This document shows, piece by piece, positions 1-8,768 of a stretch of 52,243 nt of DNA. Each line of letters begins with the position of its first letter. Positions within the stretch are counted from its first letter, which is position 1. The notes under the pieces are model-generated. The model searched no databases and was not told the DNA's origin. It saw only the letters and a list, made by a program, of their open reading frames with translations. The position numbers and the translations under genes are program-made. Source of the DNA: an uncultured Pseudomonadota bacterium (lineage in GTDB: Bacteria > SAR324 > NAC60-12); NCBI GenBank assembly GCA_913052275.1, contig CAJXDX010000001.1, forward strand, positions 1 to 52,243, in the 5' to 3' direction.

Positions 1-1
1 G

Positions 2-157
2 TGCAAAGGTATTTGTTTCATGTTGAAATCCGGCAATAAGTATTTTCATGCTGAACTGCGCAGAAGAGTTTACTCTCCTGGTAATAAGGAATGCTGGAAT
101 TTATGGATTAAATCAAACCGGCTTTTTTTGAAGAAAGCTAAGGTTTTCAGAAATTAA
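2..157 (+). CDS. possible 3' end of a truncated gene
   Basis: This frame is open from the window edge for 51 codons and ends in TAA at 155-157. The fragment is rich in Lys, Arg and aromatic residues and ends with the residues KVFRN. The next gene converges on it and ends only 20 bases away, a spacing typical of two genes meeting tail to tail. No family is recognisable from so short a piece, and a run this long can arise by chance, so it is a tentative partial CDS. Confidence 0.3.
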   Translation, partial: CKGICFMLKSGNKYFHAELRRRVYSPGNKECWNLWIKSNRLFLKKAKVFRN

Positions 158-177
158 TGAAGGGAAACTTTTGTTAA

Positions 178-1035
178 TCAGAACCCACGGATTTGAAACA
201 GCGACTGTTCAACAGCATTGCGGATACGTTCACTGTCATGCTGGCTGTAGCTTTCCAGCATTTCGATCCCCTGCTTTGCTTTGAGCAATCCAAGAATCCG
301 GATCAGTCTCTCAGTAACCAGCAAATCTCCAGACTTTTTCTGCTTTTGAAGTGCAGTTATAGTTGCCTCTACGGCGTTGCTTCCAAGGTTTCTCATTGCT
401 TCAACAACCTGTTCTGCAACTTCCTCATCAGCAAGATAAGGCATCATCAGTGTGGCAACACGGGGATTTTTGATTTGGCGCAGTATTTCAAATGTGTCGC
501 GATTCTCAAAGAAAGAACGGCCCTTGAGCAGTTTACTGATGGAATCAGCAATTTCCGGTCCGACAGCAATCAGTAATTCCTTGTAAGCGGCACGAATTCC
601 ACTTTGATTTGATGAATCATATCGGGACACAATCACATCTATTGCGGGCTTTCCATACTCTCTGAAAGCATCTGCCAGAGCCCTTAACATATCCGAATTG
701 GATTCAGTCGCCATGTCAGCAAGATCCTCAATGGCAGGTTCATATTTGACCTTCCCCAGATTCCGCACTACTTCTCGGAGAACACGCGCATCAGTTTCAA
801 CAATACGCTCATGCAGTGCAGGACCTGCTTGTGGACCGCCAATTGATCCAATCAGCTTTACTGCTCGAAGTCGCACTTTTGGACTGTCATCCTCCAGCAA
901 AGAAATAGCCATTTCGAGTGCTTCCTGTTTTTCACCCTGGCGGTAAAGCGATTCAGCTTTTTCGATGCTGGAGCATCCCACGGCAAACAACATGATTAAC
1001 ATTATCCAGGCGACATTTTTTCTGATTGCACGCAT
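178..1035 (-). CDS. HEAT-repeat lipoprotein
   Basis: The 285-residue protein begins with a lipoprotein signal peptide: a basic start, a hydrophobic stretch and a Cys at residue 21 in the context FAVGCSS. This suggests lipid anchoring in the envelope. The rest is a chain of helical repeats of about 30-35 residues with the HEAT/PBS-lyase pattern, for example around DSPKVRLRAVKLIGSIG and DARVLREVVRNLGKV. Such repeats usually bind other proteins; no catalytic motif is visible. It lies 65 bases downstream of the FlgT-like lipoprotein gene on the same strand, so the two probably form one transcription unit. The partner and exact role are unknown. Confidence 0.8.
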   Translation of the reverse strand: MRAIRKNVAWIMLIMLFAVGCSSIEKAESLYRQGEKQEALEMAISLLEDDSPKVRLRAVKLIGSIGGPQAGPALHERIVETDARVLREVVRNLGKVKYEPAIEDLADMATESNSDMLRALADAFREYGKPAIDVIVSRYDSSNQSGIRAAYKELLIAVGPEIADSISKLLKGRSFFENRDTFEILRQIKNPRVATLMMPYLADEEVAEQVVEAMRNLGSNAVEATITALQKQKKSGDLLVTERLIRILGLLKAKQGIEMLESYSQHDSERIRNAVEQSLFQIRGF

Positions 1036-1100
1036 AAGATTTCCTTATTTTGTAAGTTATTATTAACTGAATTGTGGCAATTTATGATAAACGAACATCA

Positions 1101-2462
1101 TTATTCTTCATCAGGAATTCTTGCAAAAACAAGGTCCGTTAAATCAGGAGCAACAATCGGTTCCCTCGCGTTGATTCCTTCAGAATCGAGTATTTCCATA
1201 ATTTTATCTCCAAGATCCTCCACTTTTCCTGCGTGGCGCACAACGATCGTCACAATTGTCGGTACAGAATTGTCGAAGCTTATGTAGCGGAATTCATCAT
1301 CTTGAATTTGCTTCAGTTTTGTGCGGAGCTTTCGTACCTCCTTGCTTTTAAAATCCTTCAGTACCAGTTCAAAGGCAATCAGGCGTCTACCGCTGATTGA
1401 AATTGTGGACATTTCCTTGATCACCTGGGGGATGAATTCTTTCTGCATTTCTTCATAAGTGTCATTAACGAGACCGGCGATCATTGCTGAAGTAATCACA
1501 TTCGGTCCGCCACGTCTCGCAACATTGATTACGGTATTTGCAAAAGCCCCTCCCCGTCCAGTGGAAACATTCTTGGCGGTCACGTTCAGTGAGAGTGCAA
1601 GGTCACCCTTGATATTTCCGCTTACGGACATGATATTTACTTCCACTACAACTTTAGCCATCTGCTTTAGCAGACTTAAACCGGTGGTGTAAAACTGTTC
1701 CGCGTCCTGGATTTGAGTGGCAAGCAAGGCTCTGTCAGCAGGACTTCCGGAAACAATTGCCATGAACTGTTCCTTGGAAATTTTAGCAAACTTCTTTTTT
1801 ACTTTTTCATCTGTTTGCATAGATGTCACAGCGTTCCTAAAATCCATTGCGCGTAATCCACGCTGATTCAAATCAGTTTGAATTTGATTCATCATTACAT
1901 CCTCCAAATCCCTGAAGGTGAAACCGGAACCACTGAGATCAATATCCTTTCTGCTGGTAATAACCGGCACCAATGTGCTGGCGCTGTTGTTTATAAGCTT
2001 GAGGTCTTTCTGCAGAGCAACAAGCACCCTCTGGCGGTTAACCTTGTGAGCTGTATCCAGACCGTAATATTTGCCGCCAAAGATCTTTTTCTCGTCATTG
2101 ACTTCGCTGCTGTCAATATATTTTTGAACATTTTTTGAAAGATATTTTTCTATTTCTTCAAAATTGTTGTTGTAATCCTCATCAGGCAACAATTCGCGTA
2201 CCATTGCGTCAACAGCCTGTGTACTGGCGATTTCCATGGCCTTTGCTTTTGCTGCACGTATGTCGTTGCGCTTGATAAAGGCTTTGGATTTTATGCGGAT
2301 CACACGGACGTCCGGAGAGTCCTCCTTCAGAGTGACGCGCCCGCTCAAATCAGCCAGCGTGAGAAATTCCTCTGGTTTTGGCTCCTGCTTTTTTGCGGCA
2401 CATCCGCTGAGAAGTATTGTCAAGATCAGTAGAGATGAAATTATAAAATTCTTATTTAGCAT
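1101..2462 (-). CDS. lipoprotein with FlgT-like N-terminal region
   Basis: I choose the ATG at 2462 (453 aa) over the one at 2477 because AGGAG lies about six bases upstream of it and a clean lipoprotein signal (MLNKNF, hydrophobic core, LLSGCAAKK) follows directly. Residues of about 50-150 hold an Ala/Lys-rich helix (RAAKAKAMEIASTQAV) and a strand-rich segment that resemble the N-terminal region of FlgT-type proteins, which in Vibrio build the flagellar H-ring. The rest is an alpha/beta region I do not recognise. The same N-terminal pattern recurs in the protein encoded at 29945-31585. A periplasmic or outer-membrane structural role is likely; the flagellar link is inference. Confidence 0.65.
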   Translation of the reverse strand: MLNKNFIISSLLILTILLSGCAAKKQEPKPEEFLTLADLSGRVTLKEDSPDVRVIRIKSKAFIKRNDIRAAKAKAMEIASTQAVDAMVRELLPDEDYNNNFEEIEKYLSKNVQKYIDSSEVNDEKKIFGGKYYGLDTAHKVNRQRVLVALQKDLKLINNSASTLVPVITSRKDIDLSGSGFTFRDLEDVMMNQIQTDLNQRGLRAMDFRNAVTSMQTDEKVKKKFAKISKEQFMAIVSGSPADRALLATQIQDAEQFYTTGLSLLKQMAKVVVEVNIMSVSGNIKGDLALSLNVTAKNVSTGRGGAFANTVINVARRGGPNVITSAMIAGLVNDTYEEMQKEFIPQVIKEMSTISISGRRLIAFELVLKDFKSKEVRKLRTKLKQIQDDEFRYISFDNSVPTIVTIVVRHAGKVEDLGDKIMEILDSEGINAREPIVAPDLTDLVFARIPDEE

Positions 2463-2769
2463 TTTGGCTCCTGTCATTTTATGAGGAGGATTAATTATTA
2501 CCTGGTAATCGTTACTGATGAAATTAGAGATAATAAATTGAGCATATGTTTACTATTCACGTGAATCATTGTCAGGCATTAAAATTAAAACAATTAATGA
2601 TTAAATTAAATACAATTATTTAATTTTTGATCCCATGTTGAGAACAATTTGTTAATGCCTTGAAATTGCTTCCTCAGTACAATCAGTTGATATGGATAAA
2701 ACTAATTGGTTCGGGATTGCGCATTTTGCTAAAAACTGTGAATCTTGAATGTAACATTTTACGTGATTA
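2463..2769. other. intergenic region between divergent envelope genes
   Basis: This AT-rich gap of about 300 bases separates two divergent genes and should carry both promoters, but no convincing -35/-10 pair stands out. It contains a perfect 12-base palindrome, ATTCACGTGAAT, at 2555-2566. It also has an A/T-only inverted repeat at 2603-2626 (AAATTAAAT, six-base loop, ATTTAATTT), which may only reflect base composition. No RNA gene is apparent. Confidence 0.4.
2555..2566. promoter_or_regulatory. 12-bp perfect palindrome, possible operator
   Basis: ATTCACGTGAAT is a perfect inverted repeat centred on CACGTG. It lies about 93 bases upstream of the FlgT-like lipoprotein start and about 200 bases upstream of the secreted-protein gene. 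The position suits a dimeric regulator site, but no second copy was noticed and no regulator is implicated. Confidence 0.25.
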
Positions 2770-3609
2770 ATGAAAAGGGGATATTTGTTTATGACAAGAA
2801 TTGCCATTATTTATTTTGCAGTATCTTTCTTAATTCCTGTTTTAACAGCCGTCGCGTATTATCCTCTCAGCTGGGACGATTTAATGTACCAGATGGAATC
2901 GCGCATGAGCTGGAAGCGTTTGAAAATGGAGACCGTTGTTCAGGTATTTGATCCATTTGCTAAAACTGAGGAAAACGATATTCCAGAACATCCTGTTGAA
3001 ATACCGGCGAGAGGATACAAACAGATGATTCATTGGAAAGATGGAGAAGTACTTGTGGTAGAAACCTACAGTATGAATGGACAGTTATTACATTTTTACT
3101 ATGAATACAATGAAGATTTACTGTCAGTTTCTTTGAATGATAACCGAACTTTTGAAGCAGAAGACATTATGCCGGTGCAGCTGCGTTTTCGTTCCAAATT
3201 TGGTGAAATCCGAAGCAAAGCGCTGCAGGAAGTTGGAATTGTAAATAAAGAAATAGCCTATCACATTCGGGAAGACAATCATGTTTTTTTAAGGATAGGA
3301 GATTTGGAGTCAGGACACTATGCGCTTTTGAATCCAAAAACCTATGATTTATCAGCTGTTCACAACAGAATCTGGAAGCCAGACGGAAGCTGGCTTGATT
3401 TAAAAATTATCTTCAAAAATTATGAAAAGTATCGCTGGCAGACTTATCCAAAGGTGACAGAATATTTTTTGGATGAACAGTTGTTTAAGCGAGTTTCTGT
3501 GAGCAGTGTACGCACAATTTCCCGTGTGCCGATAAAAAGACTTAAAGACATGGCGACAAAATTACGTCACAAACAAATTGCAACTCTCAAATATGACTAT
3601 GCTCTTTAA
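2770..3609 (+). CDS. secreted protein of unknown function upstream of surA-like gene
   Basis: The 279-residue product opens with a hydrophobic signal segment (IAIIYFAVSFLIPVLTAVAYY), so export to the periplasm is likely. The mature part is rich in beta strands and aromatic and charged residues, loosely recalling the LolA/LolB lipoprotein-carrier fold, but I see no diagnostic motif. The ATG at 2791 is an alternative start: it removes seven residues and is preceded by AAGGGG at a slightly long spacing. The end of the gene overlaps the start of the SurA-like gene, so the two are probably translationally coupled and may share an envelope-biogenesis role. Confidence 0.6.
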   Translation: MKRGYLFMTRIAIIYFAVSFLIPVLTAVAYYPLSWDDLMYQMESRMSWKRLKMETVVQVFDPFAKTEENDIPEHPVEIPARGYKQMIHWKDGEVLVVETYSMNGQLLHFYYEYNEDLLSVSLNDNRTFEAEDIMPVQLRFRSKFGEIRSKALQEVGIVNKEIAYHIREDNHVFLRIGDLESGHYALLNPKTYDLSAVHNRIWKPDGSWLDLKIIFKNYEKYRWQTYPKVTEYFLDEQLFKRVSVSSVRTISRVPIKRLKDMATKLRHKQIATLKYDYAL

Positions 3610-4663
3610 TCATATTTTACGTTATCTGGCAGCTTTTTGCGGACTTGTTTTTGTAGTTTTGCTTAATGTGCATGCCGAAACTATTGTGGTTGACCGAATT
3701 TATTTGATTGTCAACAGCCAGATGCTAACTCGCAGTGAGGCGCAGGATGTTAAGTCAGCAATTATGTCTCAAAAATCATCAGGGGAAAAAACACAGGTTG
3801 AGCTGGATAATCAATTGCTGATGAACCTGATGCAGGAAATGCTGTTGCTTGACCGTGCGAATGCCTTGAAAATCGTACCGATGGAGAATGAAATTGATTC
3901 ACGTTTGAACAGTCTTGCAGATGAGCAGCCACAATTACTGGATATATATTCTGAGGAAGATTTAAAAGAACAACTGGTGAGGGATTTCAAAAAACATCGT
4001 GTGATTAGCAGGGAGGTGGACTCAAAAATTCACGTTAATTCGCTGGATATTGAAAATTTTTGCTATCGGCAAATGCGTAATCAAAGAAAAATAGGGCTTG
4101 CACAAATACTTTTACAGGGTTCCGAAGAAGAAATAAGCAAGCAGGTTGATACAATTCTGCAGGAGTTCGAAAACGGTGTTCCCTTTGAAGAACTGGCAAA
4201 GAGCTACTCGGCAGATTCAAGTGCAAAACAAACAGGAGGCAAGCTTGGAGTTTTTAAGCCTGGAGATTTGCTGGAGGCAATAGGGGAGGTTACTAAAAAT
4301 TTGGAGCCCGGACAAATCAGCGAGATTGTTGAAACAAATATGGGGAAACATCTACTTTATATTTACAAGCAAGACTTTCCACCGGGACTGGATTGTCAGA
4401 ATCTCTCAGAAGAACAAAGAGCAGACTATTCCAATGTTTTACATAAACAAAAACGTGAAGGGTTATTAGATACCTATATGAATGAACTTTATGCCTGCGC
4501 AAATATTGAAATTAAAGATCCGGGTGCTTCAGGACTACCTGACGCTTTGTCATTGCCTGAAGTCAAGGCAGAAAATGTAAATTGCCAGGCTCGCAGGTTT
4601 ATGGTGATTCCACAGAAAAAAAAGAAAAATAAAAAGAGAGCTGGAAGGAACGCAAAAAGCTGA
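3593..4663 (+). CDS. SurA-like periplasmic peptidyl-prolyl isomerase/chaperone
   Basis: The likely start is ATG 3593 or 3599. An in-frame TTG at 3578 would put polar residues ahead of the signal peptide (HILRYLAAFCGLVFVVLL). After signal cleavage the protein has a SurA-type N-terminal chaperone region (VDRIYLIVNSQMLTRSEA through about residue 150). One parvulin domain follows at about 165-270, with the segments LAQILLQGSEEE, FEELAKSYSADSSAKQTGGKLG and GQISEIVETNMGKHLLYI. E. coli SurA has two parvulin domains; this one has one. The C-terminus is a strongly basic tail (KKKKNKKRAGR). It probably helps outer-membrane proteins fold. Its start overlaps the preceding secreted-protein gene. Confidence 0.85.
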   Translation: MTMLFNHILRYLAAFCGLVFVVLLNVHAETIVVDRIYLIVNSQMLTRSEAQDVKSAIMSQKSSGEKTQVELDNQLLMNLMQEMLLLDRANALKIVPMENEIDSRLNSLADEQPQLLDIYSEEDLKEQLVRDFKKHRVISREVDSKIHVNSLDIENFCYRQMRNQRKIGLAQILLQGSEEEISKQVDTILQEFENGVPFEELAKSYSADSSAKQTGGKLGVFKPGDLLEAIGEVTKNLEPGQISEIVETNMGKHLLYIYKQDFPPGLDCQNLSEEQRADYSNVLHKQKREGLLDTYMNELYACANIEIKDPGASGLPDALSLPEVKAENVNCQARRFMVIPQKKKKNKKRAGRNAKS

Positions 4664-4772
4664 AATGATTTAAGAATATCGTTTCATGGTTCTGAAATAT
4701 CGAATCAGTCTTCTAAGTGAAATTAGAAAAAATTATATCCACCTGTCAGCTTCAACTGTACAGATTCAGAAG

Positions 4773-5654
4773 TTACCCATCAGCTTTCAGCGAATTGTAA
4801 AGTTCAAAAGCTTTTTCTGCAGTTTCATTTTCATGAACAACAGACCTAACAGCCTTGATCATGGCAACCGGAGCTTCTGATTGAAAGATGTTTCGACCCA
4901 TGTCCACACCGGCGGCACCCTGCTGTATTGCGTTATAAGCCATTTTCAAAGCATCCGATTCAGGAATTTTTTTGCCTCCAGCAATAACTATAGGCACAGG
5001 ACAACTGGCCGTGACAGTTTCAAAATCCTTTTCTACATAATAAGTTTTTATGTAATGAGCACCTAATTCCGCGCATATGCGTGTTGCCAGCCGGAAGTAT
5101 CTGGCATCACGCACCATATCCTTACCTACTGCGGTAACAGCCAAAGTTGGAATTCCGTACCGAGTTCCCTGATCAACAAGCCTGGTCATATTGATGATGG
5201 ACTGTTTTTCGTGTTCACCACCTATAAAAACCTGAACAGCCATGGCTGAGACATTCATCCGGATTGAATCCTCGATATCCACCGCAATTTCCTCGTTGGA
5301 TAATTCCTTTAGCATACTGGTTCCGCCGGATGCACGCATCACAATGGATTGTGTAAATGAAGGCGGCACAATACTGCGTAATATTCCGCGTGTCAGCATC
5401 AGAGTGTCCGCGTAGGGTGCGAGCGGCATTATTTTGACGTCGATACGTTCCAGACCTGTGGTTGCTCCCTGAAAATAACCGTGATCAAAGGCCAGCATTA
5501 CTGTGCGTCCCGTTTTTGGGTTAAATATTCGCGCCAACCGGTTTTGCATTCCCCAATCAATCGCGTTCAACCCTTTGAGGTAAAAAGCATCTGATTTCTG
5601 TGGAATGTCAAGGTAGTATTCTTTCGTATCTTTTAATTCATCTAAATCAGCCAT
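4773..5654 (-). CDS. lsrF: LsrF-type class I aldolase/thiolase
   Basis: The 293 residues follow E. coli LsrF almost end to end as I recall it, including DWGMQNRLARIFNPKTG, MLAFDHGYFQG, VGKDMVRDARYF, PVPIVIAGGKK and GAAGVDMGRNIFQS. LsrF is a (beta/alpha)8 Schiff-base enzyme that cleaves the phosphorylated autoinducer-2 product 3-hydroxy-5-phosphonooxypentane-2,4-dione. The presumed catalytic Lys in IKTYYVEK is residue 203, the same number as in E. coli. No lsr transporter, kinase or LsrG is nearby. Instead it follows the aldolase-dehydrogenase and MtnA-type genes by 30 bases, so its substrate may be another small phosphosugar. The fold assignment is strong; the substrate is uncertain. Confidence 0.85.
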   Translation of the reverse strand: MADLDELKDTKEYYLDIPQKSDAFYLKGLNAIDWGMQNRLARIFNPKTGRTVMLAFDHGYFQGATTGLERIDVKIMPLAPYADTLMLTRGILRSIVPPSFTQSIVMRASGGTSMLKELSNEEIAVDIEDSIRMNVSAMAVQVFIGGEHEKQSIINMTRLVDQGTRYGIPTLAVTAVGKDMVRDARYFRLATRICAELGAHYIKTYYVEKDFETVTASCPVPIVIAGGKKIPESDALKMAYNAIQQGAAGVDMGRNIFQSEAPVAMIKAVRSVVHENETAEKAFELYNSLKADG

Positions 5655-5684
5655 TTGTGTATTGTATATTTTAAAGTAAGAGTT

Positions 5685-7706
5685 TTAAATGACACGTTCA
5701 TTGCCCCCGTCAATTGGAATTTGCGCGCCTGTGGTTTTCGCGAAGACTGAACCTGCCATTGCACAGACCATCCGCGCCACTTCAATTGTTTTAACATCAG
5801 TTTTCAGAATATTCCTGCTTTTGTATTCTTCTACGGTTAATCCGTAACGCCTTGCGGACCTTCCCAGCGCTTTTGAAGTCCATAGACCTGTATCATAAAC
5901 ACAGTCAGGATGAATAATATTTACTCTTATACCATATTCACCCAATTCAAGAGCCGCAATCCTTGCCAATTGAGTCTGCCCTGCTTTAGGCACTGAGTAG
6001 GCAGACGCTCCAGGTCCAGGAGCAGGAACATTTCTTGAGGCGATAAAAACAACTGACGGATCAATACCTTCCTTCAAAAACGGCACACAGGACTGCAATA
6101 ACTGCTGAGGTGCGGTTAAATTTGTCTTCAGGCTTTTGTTCCAGGTTTCATCTTCCATTTCTTCGATGGTCTGTCCTGCAGGAAAAGTTCCGGCATTCAA
6201 AACAAGAATGTCTATGCCGCCAAAATATTGTACAGTTTTTGCCACTGCCTTTGCAACAGCATGTTTTTCCGTAACATCACACTGAATACCCAATATGTGT
6301 GTGCTGCCGGATTTAGTATGTTCCGAAAGGATGTTATTTATTTCAGGATTTATATCCAGCCCGGCTACCGCCGCACCCTGTTGGTTAAAATGTTCAGCAC
6401 AAGCAAGTCCGATTCCGCTGGCAGCCCCTGTAACGACAGCAATTTTTCCCTCAAATTCCGGAGGCTGGGATTCTGTTTTTAATTTTGCCTGTTGTAATTC
6501 CCAATACTCTGCCTCAAAGAGATGATCTTCAGAGATAGGTTTCCAGCCGCGGCAATTTAAGGAATTCATATTTTCCGCCTGTTGAATTGCTTTCGCAGTA
6601 TGCATAGCGATGTCTGAGATTATTTCAGTTTCATCCGGGTTCCCTCCGAAAGATACAATACCCTGTTCAGGCCAGACGCCCCAGCGTGGTGCGCTGTCCA
6701 GGCGGGTTTGTTTTCCGTCTGTGTGTCGATCAAAATAAGCTTCATATTTGGAAGCAAAGTCTTCAATGCTTTTCTCCACATTTTTCTGGTTAAGATACAT
6801 CGGAGCAGGTTTGGTACGGATAAGATGATCCGAGGTAATAGGACCGCGAGTGGAAATCTTTTTTACGTTCGGCAAACCGGAAAAAACTCGTGCTTCCGGA
6901 CTGTTATTTAACCTCGCAAGTGAAGCGGCCCCTCGGATGTTGGAGACCTTTTTTCTGATACGTGCAAGTTTTCTTAAGGTTTCCTGATGTAATGCTGGTG
7001 CTTTTTTCTTAATATTATTTTTTGGCAAGGAAGAATGTTTTTTCAGAAACTTTTCTGCCAGCGTAACTGCATTGATCATTCTTTCATAACTCTCATGTGC
7101 TTCTGCACCAAATGAAATTATGCCATGATTCAGCAGAATCATTCCTTCGTATTGTTGCCAGTCCACCTTCTGCGTAATTTCAAAAACCTTGCGAGCCAGT
7201 TTGAAACCTGGCATTACATACGGAATGATAAGCAAACGGTCACCGTAAACATCTTGAATTAATTTCTCTCCTTTTGGTGTATTTGTTAAAGTGACAACAG
7301 CATCAGCATGGGTATGGTCGATCCAGCTAAAGGGAATGATAGCGTGAAGAAGAGCTTCTACTGAGGGACTGGGGGCATCCGGATTGGTCATGGCAAGCTG
7401 CTGTTCACGTACCATCATTGTGTCGCTGATATGCACAAGCTCCGCCAGTTTCTTCATATTTGTCAGACGAAGCGGAGTGAATCCTTCTGCATCAATTGTG
7501 GCTAAATTCCTGCCGCTCCCTTTAACGTACAGGATATCTTCTTCTTCTCCAAATATGTTTGTTTCACGGAGCTTTACTGAAGTATTGCCTCCACCGTGCA
7601 GCACCAGGTCTGAATCAAGTCCAAGCAGTTGTGAAGAATAAACACGCAGCTGTAGGGAGTTTTCTTCAAGCCTGGAAGCTGTTTTTTGATCCCACAGGTT
7701 TTTCAT
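5685..7706 (-). CDS. bifunctional class II aldolase / short-chain dehydrogenase
   Basis: The ATG at 7706 (673 aa) is preferred to the in-frame TTG just before it. Residues of about 1-260 form a class II (zinc) aldolase domain: GGGNTSVK near the start, DHTHAD with metal-ligand candidates His131 and His133, and NHG with His194. Residues of about 420-673 form an SDR domain with TGAASGIG, the NAG motif and the catalytic pair Tyr570-x3-Lys574. The same architecture occurs in rhamnulose-1-phosphate aldolase/lactaldehyde dehydrogenase fusions, where the aldolase yields DHAP plus an aldehyde that the SDR oxidises or reduces. No rhamnose isomerase or kinase is present. It sits 18 bases downstream of the MtnA-type gene, which suggests the aldolase may act on a 5-deoxy or 5-methylthio ribulose-1-phosphate. 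Confidence 0.88.
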   Translation of the reverse strand: MKNLWDQKTASRLEENSLQLRVYSSQLLGLDSDLVLHGGGNTSVKLRETNIFGEEEDILYVKGSGRNLATIDAEGFTPLRLTNMKKLAELVHISDTMMVREQQLAMTNPDAPSPSVEALLHAIIPFSWIDHTHADAVVTLTNTPKGEKLIQDVYGDRLLIIPYVMPGFKLARKVFEITQKVDWQQYEGMILLNHGIISFGAEAHESYERMINAVTLAEKFLKKHSSLPKNNIKKKAPALHQETLRKLARIRKKVSNIRGAASLARLNNSPEARVFSGLPNVKKISTRGPITSDHLIRTKPAPMYLNQKNVEKSIEDFASKYEAYFDRHTDGKQTRLDSAPRWGVWPEQGIVSFGGNPDETEIISDIAMHTAKAIQQAENMNSLNCRGWKPISEDHLFEAEYWELQQAKLKTESQPPEFEGKIAVVTGAASGIGLACAEHFNQQGAAVAGLDINPEINNILSEHTKSGSTHILGIQCDVTEKHAVAKAVAKTVQYFGGIDILVLNAGTFPAGQTIEEMEDETWNKSLKTNLTAPQQLLQSCVPFLKEGIDPSVVFIASRNVPAPGPGASAYSVPKAGQTQLARIAALELGEYGIRVNIIHPDCVYDTGLWTSKALGRSARRYGLTVEEYKSRNILKTDVKTIEVARMVCAMAGSVFAKTTGAQIPIDGGNERVI

Positions 7707-7724
7707 CAAAATAGGTTACATGAA

Positions 7725-8768
7725 CTAAAGATATTTATTCTGCAGATTTTCTTTATATGGAGGCCCTATAATTCCTTTGTCCGTAATCAGGCCAGTTACT
7801 AAATCATTCGGAGTTACGTCAAAAGCAGGATTTTGGGCTTTCATATTTTCAGGAGCTGTTCTCTGCAGTCCGAAATTTGTTACTTCTTCTGTCTTCCTTT
7901 GCTCGATCAAAATATCCTTGCCTTGCTTTGTTTTAAAGTCAATCGTGGAGTATGGACAAGCCACGTAAAAGGGAATTTCAAAATGTCTGGCCATGATGGC
8001 TAATCCATGAGTACCGATCTTATTGGCTACATCCCCGTTAGCAGCCACGCGGTCGGTTCCTGTAATAACCAAATCAATCAGTCCCTGTGACATAATATGA
8101 GCCGCCATATTGTCTGTTAGAAGGGTAACGTCCAGTCCGGACTGTTGAAGTTCCCAGCTTGTCAAACGAGCTCCCTGAAGCAGCGGGCGTGTTTCACTGG
8201 AGTACACTCGAAAGCTAATCTTTTCACGGTGTGCCAAATACATTGGAGCAGTGGCGGTACCAATCCCTGTAGTTGCCAGAGCACCTGCATTACAGTGTGT
8301 CATTACACCCATGTCTTTTTTAATCAGTGAAACACCGTATTTACCAATGTCCAGGCAAAGCTGTTCATCCTCATTATGAATGCGAATTGCTTCCTCCTCC
8401 AGGTACTTGAATAATTCTTTTGAATCGTCTCCAGAAAATGATTTTGCGTATTCCAGCATTCGGTCCAGTGCCCATTTTAAATTGACAGCCGTTGGCCGGG
8501 CACTGTCCAGATATGCTGCTTTAGCTTTAATTAACTCATTAAATCTATTTTTATGCAGCTCTGTTTTATCCCGAATTGCCAAAAGTAAACCGTATGCTCC
8601 TGCTACTCCGATTGCAGGAGCCCCTCTTACTTTGAGCTGCTTAATAGAATCCCAGACCTGTTCCACAGTTTCCTGCTTTTCTTCCACCACTTTGTGAGGC
8701 AGCAGTGTTTGATCAAGGAAGTATAATTCTCCTGAGTTCCAGCGAATGGTCTGAGGTAGAGATAACAT
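7725..8768 (-). CDS. mtnA: methylthioribose-1-phosphate isomerase family protein
   Basis: This 347-residue protein is full length for the MtnA/eIF2B-like isomerase family. It carries VRGAPAIGVAGAYG, the catalytic Cys159 in THCNAGALATTG and Asp239 in GTDRVAANGDVANKIGT. MtnA converts 5-methylthioribose-1-phosphate to the ribulose form in methionine salvage; close relatives (DrdI) do the same for 5-deoxyribose-1-phosphate. It is the first gene of a three-gene minus-strand cluster with an aldolase-SDR fusion and an LsrF-type aldolase. None of the usual later MtnB/C/D genes is present here, so a dihydroxyacetone-phosphate shunt is more likely than full methionine salvage. Confidence 0.9.
   Translation of the reverse strand: MLSLPQTIRWNSGELYFLDQTLLPHKVVEEKQETVEQVWDSIKQLKVRGAPAIGVAGAYGLLLAIRDKTELHKNRFNELIKAKAAYLDSARPTAVNLKWALDRMLEYAKSFSGDDSKELFKYLEEEAIRIHNEDEQLCLDIGKYGVSLIKKDMGVMTHCNAGALATTGIGTATAPMYLAHREKISFRVYSSETRPLLQGARLTSWELQQSGLDVTLLTDNMAAHIMSQGLIDLVITGTDRVAANGDVANKIGTHGLAIMARHFEIPFYVACPYSTIDFKTKQGKDILIEQRKTEEVTNFGLQRTAPENMKAQNPAFDVTPNDLVTGLITDKGIIGPPYKENLQNKYL

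Noticed and set aside
193..576. 127-codon plus-strand frame inside the HEAT lipoprotein gene
   Set aside because: It is antisense to a protein with a signal peptide and clear repeats and has no recognisable features of its own.
2603..2626. A/T-only inverted repeat as a transcription terminator
   Set aside because: It lies between divergent gene starts, where no terminator is expected, and the stem has no G-C pairs.
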